Counted from the first letter of the stretch, positions 1-9,178 are shown. The stretch is DNA of 64,000 bases from an uncultured Gammaproteobacteria bacterium (GCA_947258975.1 CAMYKK010000003.1:254633-318632), one strand, 5' to 3'. Notes: a model not told the origin generated them from the sequence alone. Program-made: numbers and translations.

Positions 1-1
1 C

Positions 2-565
2 GTCCTGTGTATCCTGGCCTTGGTCCTGGTGCTGACGTTGAATAAATTTACCATTGCGTTATCGGTAGTTGGTGTTGCGATGGCGACCGTCTATCCGTTC
101 ACTAAGCGATACATCTATCATCCTCAATTCATCCTGGGCATCGCTTTTTCCTGGGGTATTCCCATGGCGTTCGCTGCGCAGACCAACGCCGTACCGGCCA
201 TTGCTTGGTGGCTGGTGGCGGCGAACATTTCGTGGGTGCTGGCCTACGACACGATCTACGCGATGGTGGATCGAGCGGACGATCTGCGTATCGGTGTTAA
301 GTCAACCGCGATCCTTTTTGGCCGCTATGATCGGGCGTTGATCGCGATATTCCAGCTGTTGACCCTGTTCGTGCTTTTTTATATCGGCAACCGCGCGCAC
401 CTTGACGCGTATTACTTCGGGGGCTTGATCATCGCGAGCGGATTCGTGGTTTATCAGCAAATGCTGATACGTAATCGCGAGGAGGCAAGTTGTTTCAAGG
501 CGTTCCTAAATAACGCTTGGTTTGGCGCTGCGGTGTTCTTGGGCTTGGTGCTCAGTTATCTTTAG
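2..565 (+). CDS. ubiA: 4-hydroxybenzoate polyprenyltransferase, C-terminal part
   Basis: Integral membrane prenyltransferase of ubiquinone synthesis, which attaches the polyprenyl tail to 4-hydroxybenzoate. The reading frame is open from base 2, so the start lies outside the window and about 187 residues remain. The second aspartate-rich motif of the UbiA superfamily is visible (YDTIYAMVDRADD, followed by GVKSTAILFG), which is typical of UbiA rather than of heme O or chlorophyll synthases. Several hydrophobic helices follow, and the protein ends in a short hydrophobic tail. The usual neighbour ubiC cannot be checked because the gene is cut by the window edge. Confidence 0.93.
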   Translation, partial: VLCILALVLVLTLNKFTIALSVVGVAMATVYPFTKRYIYHPQFILGIAFSWGIPMAFAAQTNAVPAIAWWLVAANISWVLAYDTIYAMVDRADDLRIGVKSTAILFGRYDRALIAIFQLLTLFVLFYIGNRAHLDAYYFGGLIIASGFVVYQQMLIRNREEASCFKAFLNNAWFGAAVFLGLVLSYL

Positions 566-960
566 TGCGCCACTTGCGGCAAGACATCCCGCCCCCGGCT
601 CGGTCTCGAGTGCCTCGACTTGCGCCAGGCCGCATTTTTCGCCAAGGGATCCCGCGCTTATTCTTGCCAGGCGACTTGGAGAGTCGAATTTCGTCATGCC
701 ATGGCAGAGAAACCGCGGATCTGTCCGCTGCGTACCAGGAACAGGGGCGGGATGATCCCGCCGCCGGCGCACCCAATGGCTACGGCGAGGCATTTCGTTT
801 CCGAGCGGCGCGCCGGTGTGCAATCCCGCGTCAACTTTTGCTCGACGCCGGGTGCAGGGTGCGGCATAGACATCCCGTAAGGTGGCGTCATCGCCACCTT
901 ACGGGTTATCCTAAAGGCTAATAATCGTTAAACAAGGCCACCTGGCCCCAGGAGATAACA
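566..960. other. Intergenic stretch without a convincing gene
   Basis: Several short open frames cross this 395-base gap on both strands, but none has a recognisable domain, a good ribosome-binding site or protein-like composition. The only clear structure is the hairpin at 874-905. The gap separates ubiA from a ParA-like gene on the same strand and probably holds the latter's promoter. Confidence 0.5.
874..905. other. Perfect 14-bp inverted repeat upstream of parA-like gene
   Basis: Arms at 874-887 (cccgtaaggtggcg) and 892-905 (cgccaccttacggg) are exact reverse complements with a four-base loop. No T-run follows on the + strand, so it is not a textbook intrinsic terminator. It sits 55 bases before the ParA-like start and could be a terminator variant, an operator or a repetitive palindrome. 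Confidence 0.6.
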
Positions 961-1599
961 ATGCGGTCGATTCTAGTGGTTAACCCCAAAGGCGGCTGCG
1001 GCAAAACAACCATCGCCACTAATCTCGCTACCTATTATGGCGTTTGGGGAGTTCCCACCGCCCTCGTCGACGTGGATCCGCAGCAATCGTCGATGGAATG
1101 GCTCGATGCAAGGCCCGAGAACTACACCAAGATATGCGGATTGTCGGCCTTGAGCGGCCACATTACCCTGCCTGATGGAACCAAACGGGTTATCTATGAC
1201 GCCCCGGCCCGATCCAAGACCGATAAAGTCATCGAGTTGATGCAGCTGACCGAGGCGGTAGTCATTCCGGTGCTGCCTTCTCCAATCGATATCCGTGCGG
1301 CGGCGCATTTTATCGGCGACCTGCTGGTACAAGGTCATTTGCGGAATAGTAAAAAGCTTGTGGGGGTGGTGGCCAACCGGGTTCGAGAAAACACGCTGGT
1401 ATATCATGACCTCGAAAAATTTCTTAAAAGCCTGGATATACCCTTTGTTACCACCCTGCGGGATACCCAGAACTACGTGCGCGCGGCGGCGCGTGGTGTC
1501 GGTATCTTCGAAATGGGACCGTCAGCGGTGGAACAAGACATCAAACAGTGGCGGCCCTTGATTAACTGGATCGAAGGCAAGAAGATTATCCGCAAGTAA
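961..1599 (+). CDS. ParA/MinD-family ATPase, solitary
   Basis: Small 212-residue P-loop ATPase. The N-terminus carries the deviant Walker A motif of the ParA/MinD class (KGGCGKTT, residues about 10-17), then DVDPQ (switch I region) and YDAPA in the Walker B position. Such ATPases position DNA, protein clusters or polar machinery by dimerising on nucleoid or membrane. A gaggag-like sequence (ccaggagataaca) precedes the ATG. No ParB, parS-like array or replication gene is nearby, so this is more likely a chromosomal orphan ParA (PpfA/ParC-like cargo positioning) than a plasmid partition protein. The cargo is unknown. Confidence 0.85.
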   Translation: MRSILVVNPKGGCGKTTIATNLATYYGVWGVPTALVDVDPQQSSMEWLDARPENYTKICGLSALSGHITLPDGTKRVIYDAPARSKTDKVIELMQLTEAVVIPVLPSPIDIRAAAHFIGDLLVQGHLRNSKKLVGVVANRVRENTLVYHDLEKFLKSLDIPFVTTLRDTQNYVRAAARGVGIFEMGPSAVEQDIKQWRPLINWIEGKKIIRK

Positions 1600-1640
1600 A
1601 CGGTTACACGCCGCGACATAGGCCGGATATTTTCGGCCAG

Positions 1641-2996
1641 CTACCACGATTCTGTCGTGTACCGTGCGGCGCTTACGGTTGGCGACCAGTAGCCTGGATC
1701 CAAACCGGCCTTGCGTTTGAGTTGTTGCAGGAAGTTATTACGTTCGGGAATGTTCTCCCACACGCTTGGCAAGAACGTACCACGGCGATTTCCCTCCGTT
1801 AGTATCAATCCGTCGATGCCGGGCCGCAGTTGATCAATCAGTTCCTGTTGTGAGCCAAAGGTGATCGGTTCCGGTCGCGACAAGACCGAGATATGAATGT
1901 GCAGGTCAAGGAACTCCTCCGGGCCCACCCTGGAAAATCGCGGATCACGAAACGCGGCGGCAAAGGCATTGTGGGCGACATCTTCGACCAATGGTCTGGT
2001 TGCCTCGAGGCTGCCGATACAGCCGCGTAGATCGCCATTTTTCTTGAGCGTTACGAAGCTGGCCTGTACCGACTGCGAGGATTTCGGCCATTCCTCCAGG
2101 GCAACGGGTAGCGGATCGTCATGGTCCAATCCGTGCTTAATCGACTGTTGCGCGAGTCCCGTGAGCCGGGTGCGCTCAGCCTCAGGCAGCGAGTGCTCTG
2201 GAAGCGCCTCGTAGAACGCATATGCGCCGTAACCCACGACTTGATCCCGGGGACCTGCGGTATCGCCGGAGTTGCGAATATCCAGGGTTTCGACCTGCAA
2301 ATGGTGGCGAGTCGCGGATCGCAGCAACCCGCGCACTGGAATCTGCCCGCAGGCGTGTTCCGCGGTGAGACTGGCTGGATCGAACTGCTCAATTCGGTCA
2401 GTGGTATAGCGGTCAATTTTCCGGGCGGTATCGTAATCGTGATAGTGACTCAAATCGGAGCTGATAACGATTAGTGTCTCGGGCCCCCCCCATAAAGCCT
2501 CGAGCAGCCGCTCGATCTGCGTTGGATGGGCGTCTCCGACCGCGAAAGGCAGCAGCACGAACTCATTCAGGGCGATTTGCATGAACGGCAGGTGTACCTC
2601 GAGGCTGTGTTCGAGCGCGTGGGCCTCGTCCATGTAACATAGAAAATCCAGCTCATTGACAAGCCGTGCGACGGTGTCTTGATCTACCGGCACTTCCCCC
2701 AGCGGTGACGCGAAAGCGCGTGCTGACGTAGCCGCCACGCCACTAACCGCTACGCGATGCGCCGGACCCAGCAAGACCACGCGGGTGATCCGGTTCCGTA
2801 ACGATCTGACCGCGGCGTAGGCGGAGCCCGCCACCGGTCCGGAATATACGTAGCCCGCGTGGGGGGCTATGAGGGCCTTCGGGGTGTGGTGGGCGGGTTT
2901 TGCGTCGCGCAGATAATTCTCCACCTGGTGTCGCAGCAAGGACGGGTCATCGGTGTAGAATGTACCCGCCACCGCAGGTTGTCGAGTCTCTATCAT
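1641..2996 (-). CDS. AmmeMemoRadiSam system MEMO-AMMECR1 fusion protein
   Basis: 451 residues with two joined domains. Residues about 1-265 are the MEMO1-like domain (AmmeMemoRadiSam protein B, related to class III extradiol dioxygenases), with putative metal-ligand regions PHAGYVYSG (His46), HSLEVH and SSDLSHYHDY. Residues about 275-451 are the AMMECR1 domain (protein A), marked by the signature LRGCIG and AFRDPRF. In many genomes A and B are separate proteins. The third family member, the radical SAM enzyme, is transcribed divergently from 3103, leaving a 106-base shared promoter region. The biochemical role of the bacterial trio is not established. Family assignment is firm and function is open. 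Confidence 0.93.
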   Translation of the reverse strand: MIETRQPAVAGTFYTDDPSLLRHQVENYLRDAKPAHHTPKALIAPHAGYVYSGPVAGSAYAAVRSLRNRITRVVLLGPAHRVAVSGVAATSARAFASPLGEVPVDQDTVARLVNELDFLCYMDEAHALEHSLEVHLPFMQIALNEFVLLPFAVGDAHPTQIERLLEALWGGPETLIVISSDLSHYHDYDTARKIDRYTTDRIEQFDPASLTAEHACGQIPVRGLLRSATRHHLQVETLDIRNSGDTAGPRDQVVGYGAYAFYEALPEHSLPEAERTRLTGLAQQSIKHGLDHDDPLPVALEEWPKSSQSVQASFVTLKKNGDLRGCIGSLEATRPLVEDVAHNAFAAAFRDPRFSRVGPEEFLDLHIHISVLSRPEPITFGSQQELIDQLRPGIDGLILTEGNRRGTFLPSVWENIPERNNFLQQLKRKAGLDPGYWSPTVSAARYTTESW

Positions 2997-3102
2997 TGCA
3001 GACCTCGGTGGGTGATTGGCGATATACTAACATCTTAATCCCAGTTCTCTCCCACGATTTGAAGGCCCTTGATGTTATTGAAAAAAGCCCCCATTTCTTA
3101 AC

Positions 3103-4194
3103 ATGATGGAAGTGGTCAGCGACACGGTTGCGACTAAGTTCTGGCATGTCCTCGATGATGGGCGGGTGCAGTGCGATCTATGTCCTCGTTATTGCCATCT
3201 TCGCGAAGGACAACGCGGCTTGTGTTTCGTTCGCATGCGTCAGGGTGACCAGATTGTCCTTACTACCTACGGGCGTTCCAGCGGATTCTGTGTGGATCCT
3301 ATCGAGAAGAAGCCCCTCAACCACTTTTTTCCGGGAACCAGCGTCCTGTCTTTTGGCACCGCAGGTTGTAATTTAGCCTGTAAATTCTGTCAAAACTGGG
3401 ATATCAGCAAATCCCGTCAGACCGATACCCTGGCAGACAGCGCCACCCCGCAACGTGTCGCCGAGGTTGCCAAACAGTTGGATTGCCGTAGCGTTGCGTT
3501 CACCTACAACGATCCGGTGATCTTCCACGAGTACGCGGTCGACATCGCACGAGCCTGCCACGAGCAAGACGTCAAGACAGTCGCCGTCACCGCTGGTTAT
3601 GTGTGCCCCGACCCGCGCGAGGAGTTCTACCGGCATATGGATGCCGCGGATGTGGACCTAAAAGCTTTCACCGAAAGGTTCTATAGGAAGGTCTGTGGCG
3701 GCGAGTTGAAGCCGGTTCTGGAGACATTGGAGTACCTCAAACACGAGACCAATGTATGGTTCGAGCTGACCACCTTATTGATCCCCGGCGAGAACGATTC
3801 AGAACGGGAGATCGACGAAATGACACAGTGGGTGGTAGACCGCTTGGGGCCGGATGTGCCGATGCACTTTACCGCGTTTCATCCGGACTGGAAGATGCGA
3901 GACAAGCCACCGACGCCGCCGAAGACACTAATGACCGCGCGGCAGATCGCGCTTAGAAACGGCGTCCGCTACGCGTATACCGGAAATGTGCACGACGAGG
4001 CGGGAGGCAGCACCTACTGCCACCAATGCGGCGCAAAACTGATCGGTCGTGACTGGTATGAGCTACGCGGCTGGAATCTCGACGCGAGTGGTCGCTGCCG
4101 GGCCTGCGGGACCCGGTGTGCCGGCGCGTTTGAAGGCTCGCCGGGCACATGGGGCCGGCGCCGCCTGCCGGTGCGTATGAGTGCCGGCGGGTGA
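3103..4194 (+). CDS. amrS: AmmeMemoRadiSam system radical SAM enzyme
   Basis: 363-residue radical SAM protein of the AmrS family. The iron-sulfur motif CNLACKFC (Cys89, Cys93, Cys96) fits CxxxCxxC. An N-terminal cysteine cluster (CDLCPRYCHLREG, then GLC) and a C-terminal set of paired cysteines (YCHQCG and CRACGTRC) could bind further metal, as in this family. The pyruvate-formate-lyase-activating-enzyme-like core suggests generation of a 5'-deoxyadenosyl radical on an unknown substrate. It is divergent from the MEMO-AMMECR1 fusion, which matches the conserved trio. The start ATG has no strong ribosome-binding site, and the second ATG, one codon later, is equally possible. Confidence 0.93.
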   Translation: MMEVVSDTVATKFWHVLDDGRVQCDLCPRYCHLREGQRGLCFVRMRQGDQIVLTTYGRSSGFCVDPIEKKPLNHFFPGTSVLSFGTAGCNLACKFCQNWDISKSRQTDTLADSATPQRVAEVAKQLDCRSVAFTYNDPVIFHEYAVDIARACHEQDVKTVAVTAGYVCPDPREEFYRHMDAADVDLKAFTERFYRKVCGGELKPVLETLEYLKHETNVWFELTTLLIPGENDSEREIDEMTQWVVDRLGPDVPMHFTAFHPDWKMRDKPPTPPKTLMTARQIALRNGVRYAYTGNVHDEAGGSTYCHQCGAKLIGRDWYELRGWNLDASGRCRACGTRCAGAFEGSPGTWGRRRLPVRMSAGG

Positions 4195-4430
4195 TGGTGC
4201 TTGACGACTGGCGATGACCAATGACCGGGCTGTGACTGTCCGCGCTTGCTGATGTCTGAGGCCGCGTATCGAGCATTGTCGCCGCACGCCCATGTGTGCT
4301 TGGCACGCCTGATTCCCCGGGCCACTCGTTTCACGATCGGTTGCCAGGGGCATGGCCGCGCGGACGCTGGAAAACTCGTCCTACCGGGTTGAAAACAGAC
4401 ACGAAATTCGATGGCTAGAGGAGAAAATTG

Positions 4431-4832
4431 ATGACAGATTCAACATATGGGTTCAGTGTGCAGGTTGCGGGCGACTTTAACGATGTCGTGTCCCGTGTCA
4501 GCGACGAATTGGCGAAGGAGGGTTTTGGCGTGTTAACCGAGATCGATGTCCAAGCCACGTTAAAAAAGAAGCTGGGCATCGACAAAGACCCTTATGTGAT
4601 CCTCGGCGCCTGCAATCCAAGCCTCGCCAATCAGGCGCTTGACGCGGATCCCGATATCGGTCTGTTATTGCCGTGTAACGTGGTGGTGCGCAAGGATAAC
4701 GGCGGCATCAATGTCGCGTTCATGAACCCGGAGGTGGTATTGGGCATCGTGCAGCGCGAGGAGTTGGCTGAACTTGGCAAAGAAGTTCGTGTACGCTTGC
4801 AGCGCGTGCGTGATGCCTTGGGTTCGATGTAG
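4431..4832 (+). CDS. DUF302 domain protein
   Basis: 133-residue soluble protein of the DUF302 family, a small alpha/beta fold found widely in bacteria, often beside redox and membrane proteins. The family look is given by the region FGVLTEIDVQATLKKKLG followed by YVILGACNP and LLPCNVVV. The ATG at 4431 is preceded at ideal distance by gaggag (4418-4423). A TTG directly before it could also be read as a start but is less likely. It stands alone between the radical SAM gene and a hydroxylase, about 240 and 90 bases away. Biochemical function is unknown for the family. Confidence 0.88.
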   Translation: MTDSTYGFSVQVAGDFNDVVSRVSDELAKEGFGVLTEIDVQATLKKKLGIDKDPYVILGACNPSLANQALDADPDIGLLLPCNVVVRKDNGGINVAFMNPEVVLGIVQREELAELGKEVRVRLQRVRDALGSM

Positions 4833-4919
4833 GTCCGCTCCATCGGTGTTCTCCGGCCTCAAAAAAACCTCGGACCGTGTGACTCCAGTGGATGGAGTTA
4901 GAGCTGCCGGCAGGCAGCT

Positions 4920-5774
4920 ATGACGGGTTTTGAAGAGTTCGTACTGGAACGTGAAGGACTGATTCGAGTCGCATTTTTCCTGGGTGTCTTCGCGGTGATG
5001 GCATGGTGGGAGGTCATCGCGCCACGGCGTCCGCTGTTGGTGTCCAAGTTGCGACGCTGGCTCAGCAACATCGGTATCGTGGCCTTGAATACTGTCTTGT
5101 TGCGATTGATATTCCCGGCGGCGGGGCTCGGGGCGACGCTGTTCGCGGCTGAACGTGGTTGGGGCGTGCTGAATTACGTATCGTTCCCCGGCGCGCTCGA
5201 GGTGCTGATATCGATCCTCGTGTTAGATCTCGCGATTTATCTCCAGCACGTGATGTTTCATGCGTTGCCGGCATTTTGGCGTCTCCACCGGGTACATCAT
5301 GCGGACCTCGATTTCGATGTCACGACCGGCGCCCGTTTTCATCCCGTCGAGATATTGTTGTCAATGTGCATCAAATTTGCGGTGATCTTTGCCCTCGGTC
5401 CGCCTCTGCTCGGAGTGCTGATCTTCGAAGTGCTCCTCAACGCCACCGCTATGTTCAACCACTCTAATGTGAATATGCCGGACACCGTGGATGCCAAACT
5501 GCGTTGGCTGGTGGTGACGCCGGACATGCATCGCGTGCATCACTCGGTGCGGCGTCATGAGACGAATAGCAACTTCGGGTTCAACCTGCCGTGGTGGGAT
5601 CGCTTGTTCGGCACGTATCGGGCACAACCGGAGGACGGTCACTCCGCAATGAATATCGGCATCGACACGTTTCGTGACACCAGCGTTTGTGTTGATTTAC
5701 CACGCATGCTGTGGATTCCTTTCCGGCGTGACACCGGTGCGTATCCGATCGGGCGCCGGCCCGATTCCCCTTGA
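4920..5774 (+). CDS. Sterol desaturase / fatty acid hydroxylase family membrane protein
   Basis: 284-residue integral membrane di-iron enzyme of the fatty acid hydroxylase superfamily. Histidine boxes are visible in order: HVMFH (about residue 117), HRVHH (about 124), HSNVN (about 181) and HRVHH (about 202). Four hydrophobic segments surround them. Members hydroxylate or desaturate lipids using oxygen and a di-iron centre on the cytosolic face. The substrate cannot be read from sequence, and hopanoid or sterol modification is not suggested by any neighbour. It follows the DUF302 gene by 87 bases and may share its transcript. Confidence 0.88.
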   Translation: MTGFEEFVLEREGLIRVAFFLGVFAVMAWWEVIAPRRPLLVSKLRRWLSNIGIVALNTVLLRLIFPAAGLGATLFAAERGWGVLNYVSFPGALEVLISILVLDLAIYLQHVMFHALPAFWRLHRVHHADLDFDVTTGARFHPVEILLSMCIKFAVIFALGPPLLGVLIFEVLLNATAMFNHSNVNMPDTVDAKLRWLVVTPDMHRVHHSVRRHETNSNFGFNLPWWDRLFGTYRAQPEDGHSAMNIGIDTFRDTSVCVDLPRMLWIPFRRDTGAYPIGRRPDSP

Positions 5775-5800
5775 TGGGCGGAGAATCCCGGTGGACTACG

Positions 5801-5851
5801 GCGCCACCGCCGTTGCCGGCGATGGTCCCAGAAATTCTACCTCCCTTCAGC
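5801..5851. repeat. Degenerate copy of a dispersed intergenic repeat
   Basis: The segment around tggtcccagaaattctacct matches, with about six mismatches over 38 bases, the segment at 63776-63813 (cggtcccggaaattctccct), including the flanking ggcgcca on its left. Both lie in intergenic DNA. It looks like a palindromic REP-type element, here with the hairpin partly decayed. Confidence 0.45.
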
Positions 5852-5927
5852 CGTGTTCAACTCCTGTAGTTATTGCATAGAGCCGTTCAGACGCCTCCCA
5901 CTCTCGAGGTCCCTCCCGGTATGCGCG

Positions 5928-6557
5928 TCAGGCCGGGACGTCCGGGTTCAGGCTGTAGGTACCGGTGATACTGGTCTGGTCCAACACATGACCTGCAATG
6001 GCGTTTAGGACGTCGCCGCCGCTGAAATCACCATCCACCGGGCACCGATCTAGATCCAGCGCGTACACCGTAAACACATAGCGATGCCTCATGGCGTCAT
6101 TCCATGGTGGGCACGGTCCGTCATAGCCGCGGTACTTTCCCGACATATCGGCGTCCTCGGCGAACCAATGGGTGTAGTCGTTCAGACCGCGGCGCGCGCC
6201 GCCGGGTCCGGGTCCCTGGTCCTTACCGCGGGTGGTTACACCGTCGGAATCCGCGCCGGCATCGATCTCAGTCACCGTCGCCGGGATGTCAACCAGCACC
6301 CAGTGGTAGAAATCGGTGCGCGGGAGATCCGCCGGCACTACGCGGCCCTCCTGGTTGACGTCATCGGGTGTACTCGGCACATCCGGGTCGACGCAGATCA
6401 AGGCGAAGGACCTTGTGCCCGCGGGCGCCCCACGCCAACTTAGCTGTGGATTGCGATTCTGCGCCAGCCCCACATGCGATTCGGGGTCCGGCAAACAAAA
6501 CGCAAATGCGCTTGGAATGGACCCACCATTAGAAAAACTTTCACTGCCCAGTTGCAT
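5928..6557 (-). CDS. YbhB/YbcL-family PEBP (Raf kinase inhibitor-like) protein
   Basis: 209 residues, phosphatidylethanolamine-binding-protein fold. Typical ligand-pocket motifs are present: NRNPQLSWRGAP, the CVDPDVPSTPDDV loop, HWVLVDIP and YDGPCPPWND before HRYVFTVYALD. Bacterial members are cytosolic or periplasmic. No signal peptide is visible here, so cytosolic. The family function is poorly known, with binding of anionic ligands proposed. The ATG is preceded by a good ggagg sequence. It is a single gene, 77 bases beyond the end of the channel gene that lies upstream of it on the same strand. Confidence 0.9.
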   Translation of the reverse strand: MQLGSESFSNGGSIPSAFAFCLPDPESHVGLAQNRNPQLSWRGAPAGTRSFALICVDPDVPSTPDDVNQEGRVVPADLPRTDFYHWVLVDIPATVTEIDAGADSDGVTTRGKDQGPGPGGARRGLNDYTHWFAEDADMSGKYRGYDGPCPPWNDAMRHRYVFTVYALDLDRCPVDGDFSGGDVLNAIAGHVLDQTSITGTYSLNPDVPA

Positions 6558-6634
6558 GGTTGCCTCCGGTGATATTTGTTGGCGTTATGAATGCGGGCAT
6601 ATGACGACCGCTTGCTCGACGATCTAGTTCCCGG

Positions 6635-9178
6635 TCAGTCTTTGGTTTCACGTTTGTCGTCACCGGCTGGGGCTCCGCCCTGGTTGGCGCCATGGATGCG
6701 GGTAATCTTGGTGGTCTCGCCGGAAGATGACGTAAGCCGGCCGGAATCGTGAACGCCCGCTTCGCTTGTCAAGTCGCGAATGTGAATGTCGCGCTGCGGA
6801 AACGGAATCTCGATGCCGGCCTCGTCAAACGCTTTCTTAATGGCGAACCGTAAGTCACTGGCGGTGCGCAGGCGGCGGTCGATATCGCGAATGTAGAATC
6901 GCAGCTCGAAGTCCAGGGAGCTGTTGCCAAATTCCGTAAATATGACTTGCGGAGCCGGCCGGCTAAGGACTTCGGAATTTTCATTGACACAGTTTAGCAA
7001 CACATCACGAACGCGCTCGGGTTCGGAACCATAGGATACTCCAACTGGAATGATTACGCGCCCCACCTTGCTCTTGTGCATCCAATTAACGACTTCCGAT
7101 GTTACAAGATTGCTGTTGGGCACGATTAGAGACGCATTGTCGAAGGTTTGTATCTCGGTGGAGATCACGTTGATCCGCTTGACATACCCCTCGTTGCTTC
7201 CAAGCACAATCCAGTCGCCGGCCTTGATGGGGCGCTGAATTAGTAAGATGAGCCCTGAGACGAAGTTATTGACCGTGTGCTGCAGGCCGAAACCGATACC
7301 GACGGACAGGGCGCCGAAAATGATTGCCAACTGACTGAGGTTGAGGCCGAGCACCGAGAATGTGATCAGTACGGCAAAGACGATTCCCACATATCCGACG
7401 CCGGAAGTCAGGGCATCACGCACTCCGATGTCGAGACTGGTCTGCACCAGAATGCGACTGGACAGTAAGCGCTGGAGCAAGCGGATACCGATAGCCAGGG
7501 TAACGAAGACGGAAATTGCTATAGCAATGTTGAGTAAGGAAAACTCAAAACTACCGATCTCGATACCATCGGCGAGAGCCAAGAATATTGGCTTCACTTC
7601 CGTCCACGGTATGCCCCATAGCAATAGGATCACCATGGACATTGCCAGAAACAACAGCACGTCGGCCAGCAAGACGATCCAGAACACCAGCCGTGCGCCT
7701 CCGGCATCGCCGACGCCCAGACGTTGGCGCACCCACGCGCCCACGGCATTCGCTTTGGAGGTTGCCAATCTCGTGCCCGTAGCAACCAGGCCGTGCATCA
7801 ACCAGGCAACGCCAAGCAGCGCCAGAGTCCAGACGATCCGTTTGGATACGAACAGGCCAAAATTGAGATAGCCGAGGGCGCCCGCGATAATGCTGACGAT
7901 GAGCCCCACGCGGGCCAGATTTAACAGCAATCGATAGCCCGCCGGTGGTGGGCGGGTAGAGGGCGGGTCAGCGTCGGCCTCTACGAATCGCCAGTTGATT
8001 GGACGCAGCACGTTGAGCAACAGCGTGCCGAGAACGAGTAACGCGGTCATGCCCACAACACCCGATAATTCGGCGGGCGCTTGTGTTTCCGTCAACCAGG
8101 TAGCGAGCAGTGGTTCGACCATGGCCACACCGCTCATCGCCATAAGCAAATGAATGAAGAAAGCAGTGCCGGCAAATAACCATAGGGCGTAGTCGAGCTT
8201 TACCGCGGCTTGGTCGGTGAACGTCGTCAAACGCCAATTTGGGGCACGCGGCGCGAGTGTGACCGCGGATAAACCAGTGATCATCACAAATTGCAGAGCG
8301 GCTACGGTGACCCTGTTTACGAACAACCGCGATTCTTGTGCAAGGTTCGAAAAATATAGCGTTACAAATGTGAGCAATAAGACCGCGACCACAGGGAGCA
8401 CTACGCGGGCGGCGCATTCAACCAGGGCAGCGGCCAACTGGTCGTGTAGTGCGGGGCCCTGGAAATTCGCGTCGCGACCGTATCGTCGTAACAGCCAATA
8501 GCGGGTGACCCGCCAAGCCGAGATGATGGCAAGGCTGGCCACCAGCAGTAGCATGACACGTGTGCCCCGTTCCTCGACTAAATCCTCCTGTGACCACCAT
8601 TCGGCGCCCGCGCGCCCCAACTTCTGAAGACGCTCTGGAAGTTGTTGTGCTGCGTCGACAAGAATTCCCGGCGAAAACGGCGAACGCGAACGCTGGCTGA
8701 GAACACGGGACAGGGTGCCGATCTCGACATCGGCGATTTGCCCAAGCAGGCCGGTGGCGCGCGCGAAAACAACATTGCTTTGTTTTACCTGGCCGTCGTA
8801 ACGGACAATGCGCTGCGTGATTGCGCTGCGTTTCGCGGCGATGGCGGCGGTTTCCGGCGGTTCGCCTTCTTCCGGAGGGAGTCCCAGGGCATCGAGCAGC
8901 TTGCTGTGTCTGGCAACTTCCTTCTCCGCCCGTTCTCGGGCCTTCTGTGCAGACTCCTGCACCACCGTGATGTTTTCGAGCAACGGCCTGATTTCCCGCT
9001 TGCCGATGCGCGGAAGTTTTAGCGCACGCTCGGTGAACTCCAAGGTGCTGTTCCACCTTACGAGCAAGTCTTCGAACGGAGTCTCCGGAACATCCCCTTG
9101 TGCGGCCCAGACCGAGAGCGACAACGGCATCAAGGCGCCAAGGAGGCATGACAACACTATTTTCGCTAGTGGCTGCAT
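6635..9178 (-). CDS. MscS-family mechanosensitive channel with DUF3772-type periplasmic domain
   Basis: About 847 residues if started at the ATG (9178); a TTG four codons earlier is also open. The order is: signal peptide (ending near SVWAAQG), a coiled-coil periplasmic domain of the DUF3772 kind up to about residue 200, about ten hydrophobic helices, then the MscS core with the pore-lining helix (region FGALSVGIGFGLQHTVNNF), the beta domain (LIQRPIKAGDWI) and the alpha/beta vestibule. A polar tail follows. The architecture resembles the large MscK/MscM-like channels that release solutes on hypo-osmotic shock. K+ dependence cannot be judged. It acts in the inner membrane. Confidence 0.92.
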   Translation of the reverse strand: MQPLAKIVLSCLLGALMPLSLSVWAAQGDVPETPFEDLLVRWNSTLEFTERALKLPRIGKREIRPLLENITVVQESAQKARERAEKEVARHSKLLDALGLPPEEGEPPETAAIAAKRSAITQRIVRYDGQVKQSNVVFARATGLLGQIADVEIGTLSRVLSQRSRSPFSPGILVDAAQQLPERLQKLGRAGAEWWSQEDLVEERGTRVMLLLVASLAIISAWRVTRYWLLRRYGRDANFQGPALHDQLAAALVECAARVVLPVVAVLLLTFVTLYFSNLAQESRLFVNRVTVAALQFVMITGLSAVTLAPRAPNWRLTTFTDQAAVKLDYALWLFAGTAFFIHLLMAMSGVAMVEPLLATWLTETQAPAELSGVVGMTALLVLGTLLLNVLRPINWRFVEADADPPSTRPPPAGYRLLLNLARVGLIVSIIAGALGYLNFGLFVSKRIVWTLALLGVAWLMHGLVATGTRLATSKANAVGAWVRQRLGVGDAGGARLVFWIVLLADVLLFLAMSMVILLLWGIPWTEVKPIFLALADGIEIGSFEFSLLNIAIAISVFVTLAIGIRLLQRLLSSRILVQTSLDIGVRDALTSGVGYVGIVFAVLITFSVLGLNLSQLAIIFGALSVGIGFGLQHTVNNFVSGLILLIQRPIKAGDWIVLGSNEGYVKRINVISTEIQTFDNASLIVPNSNLVTSEVVNWMHKSKVGRVIIPVGVSYGSEPERVRDVLLNCVNENSEVLSRPAPQVIFTEFGNSSLDFELRFYIRDIDRRLRTASDLRFAIKKAFDEAGIEIPFPQRDIHIRDLTSEAGVHDSGRLTSSSGETTKITRIHGANQGGAPAGDDKRETKD

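Noticed and set aside
620..880. 86-residue open frame between ubiA and the ParA-like gene
   Set aside because: No domain, no ribosome-binding site, low-complexity Arg/Pro-rich composition typical of chance frames in GC-rich DNA.
961..1599. ParA as evidence of an integrated plasmid
   Set aside because: No ParB, parS cluster, Rep or relaxase, and its neighbours are chromosomal (ubiA, AmmeMemoRadiSam).
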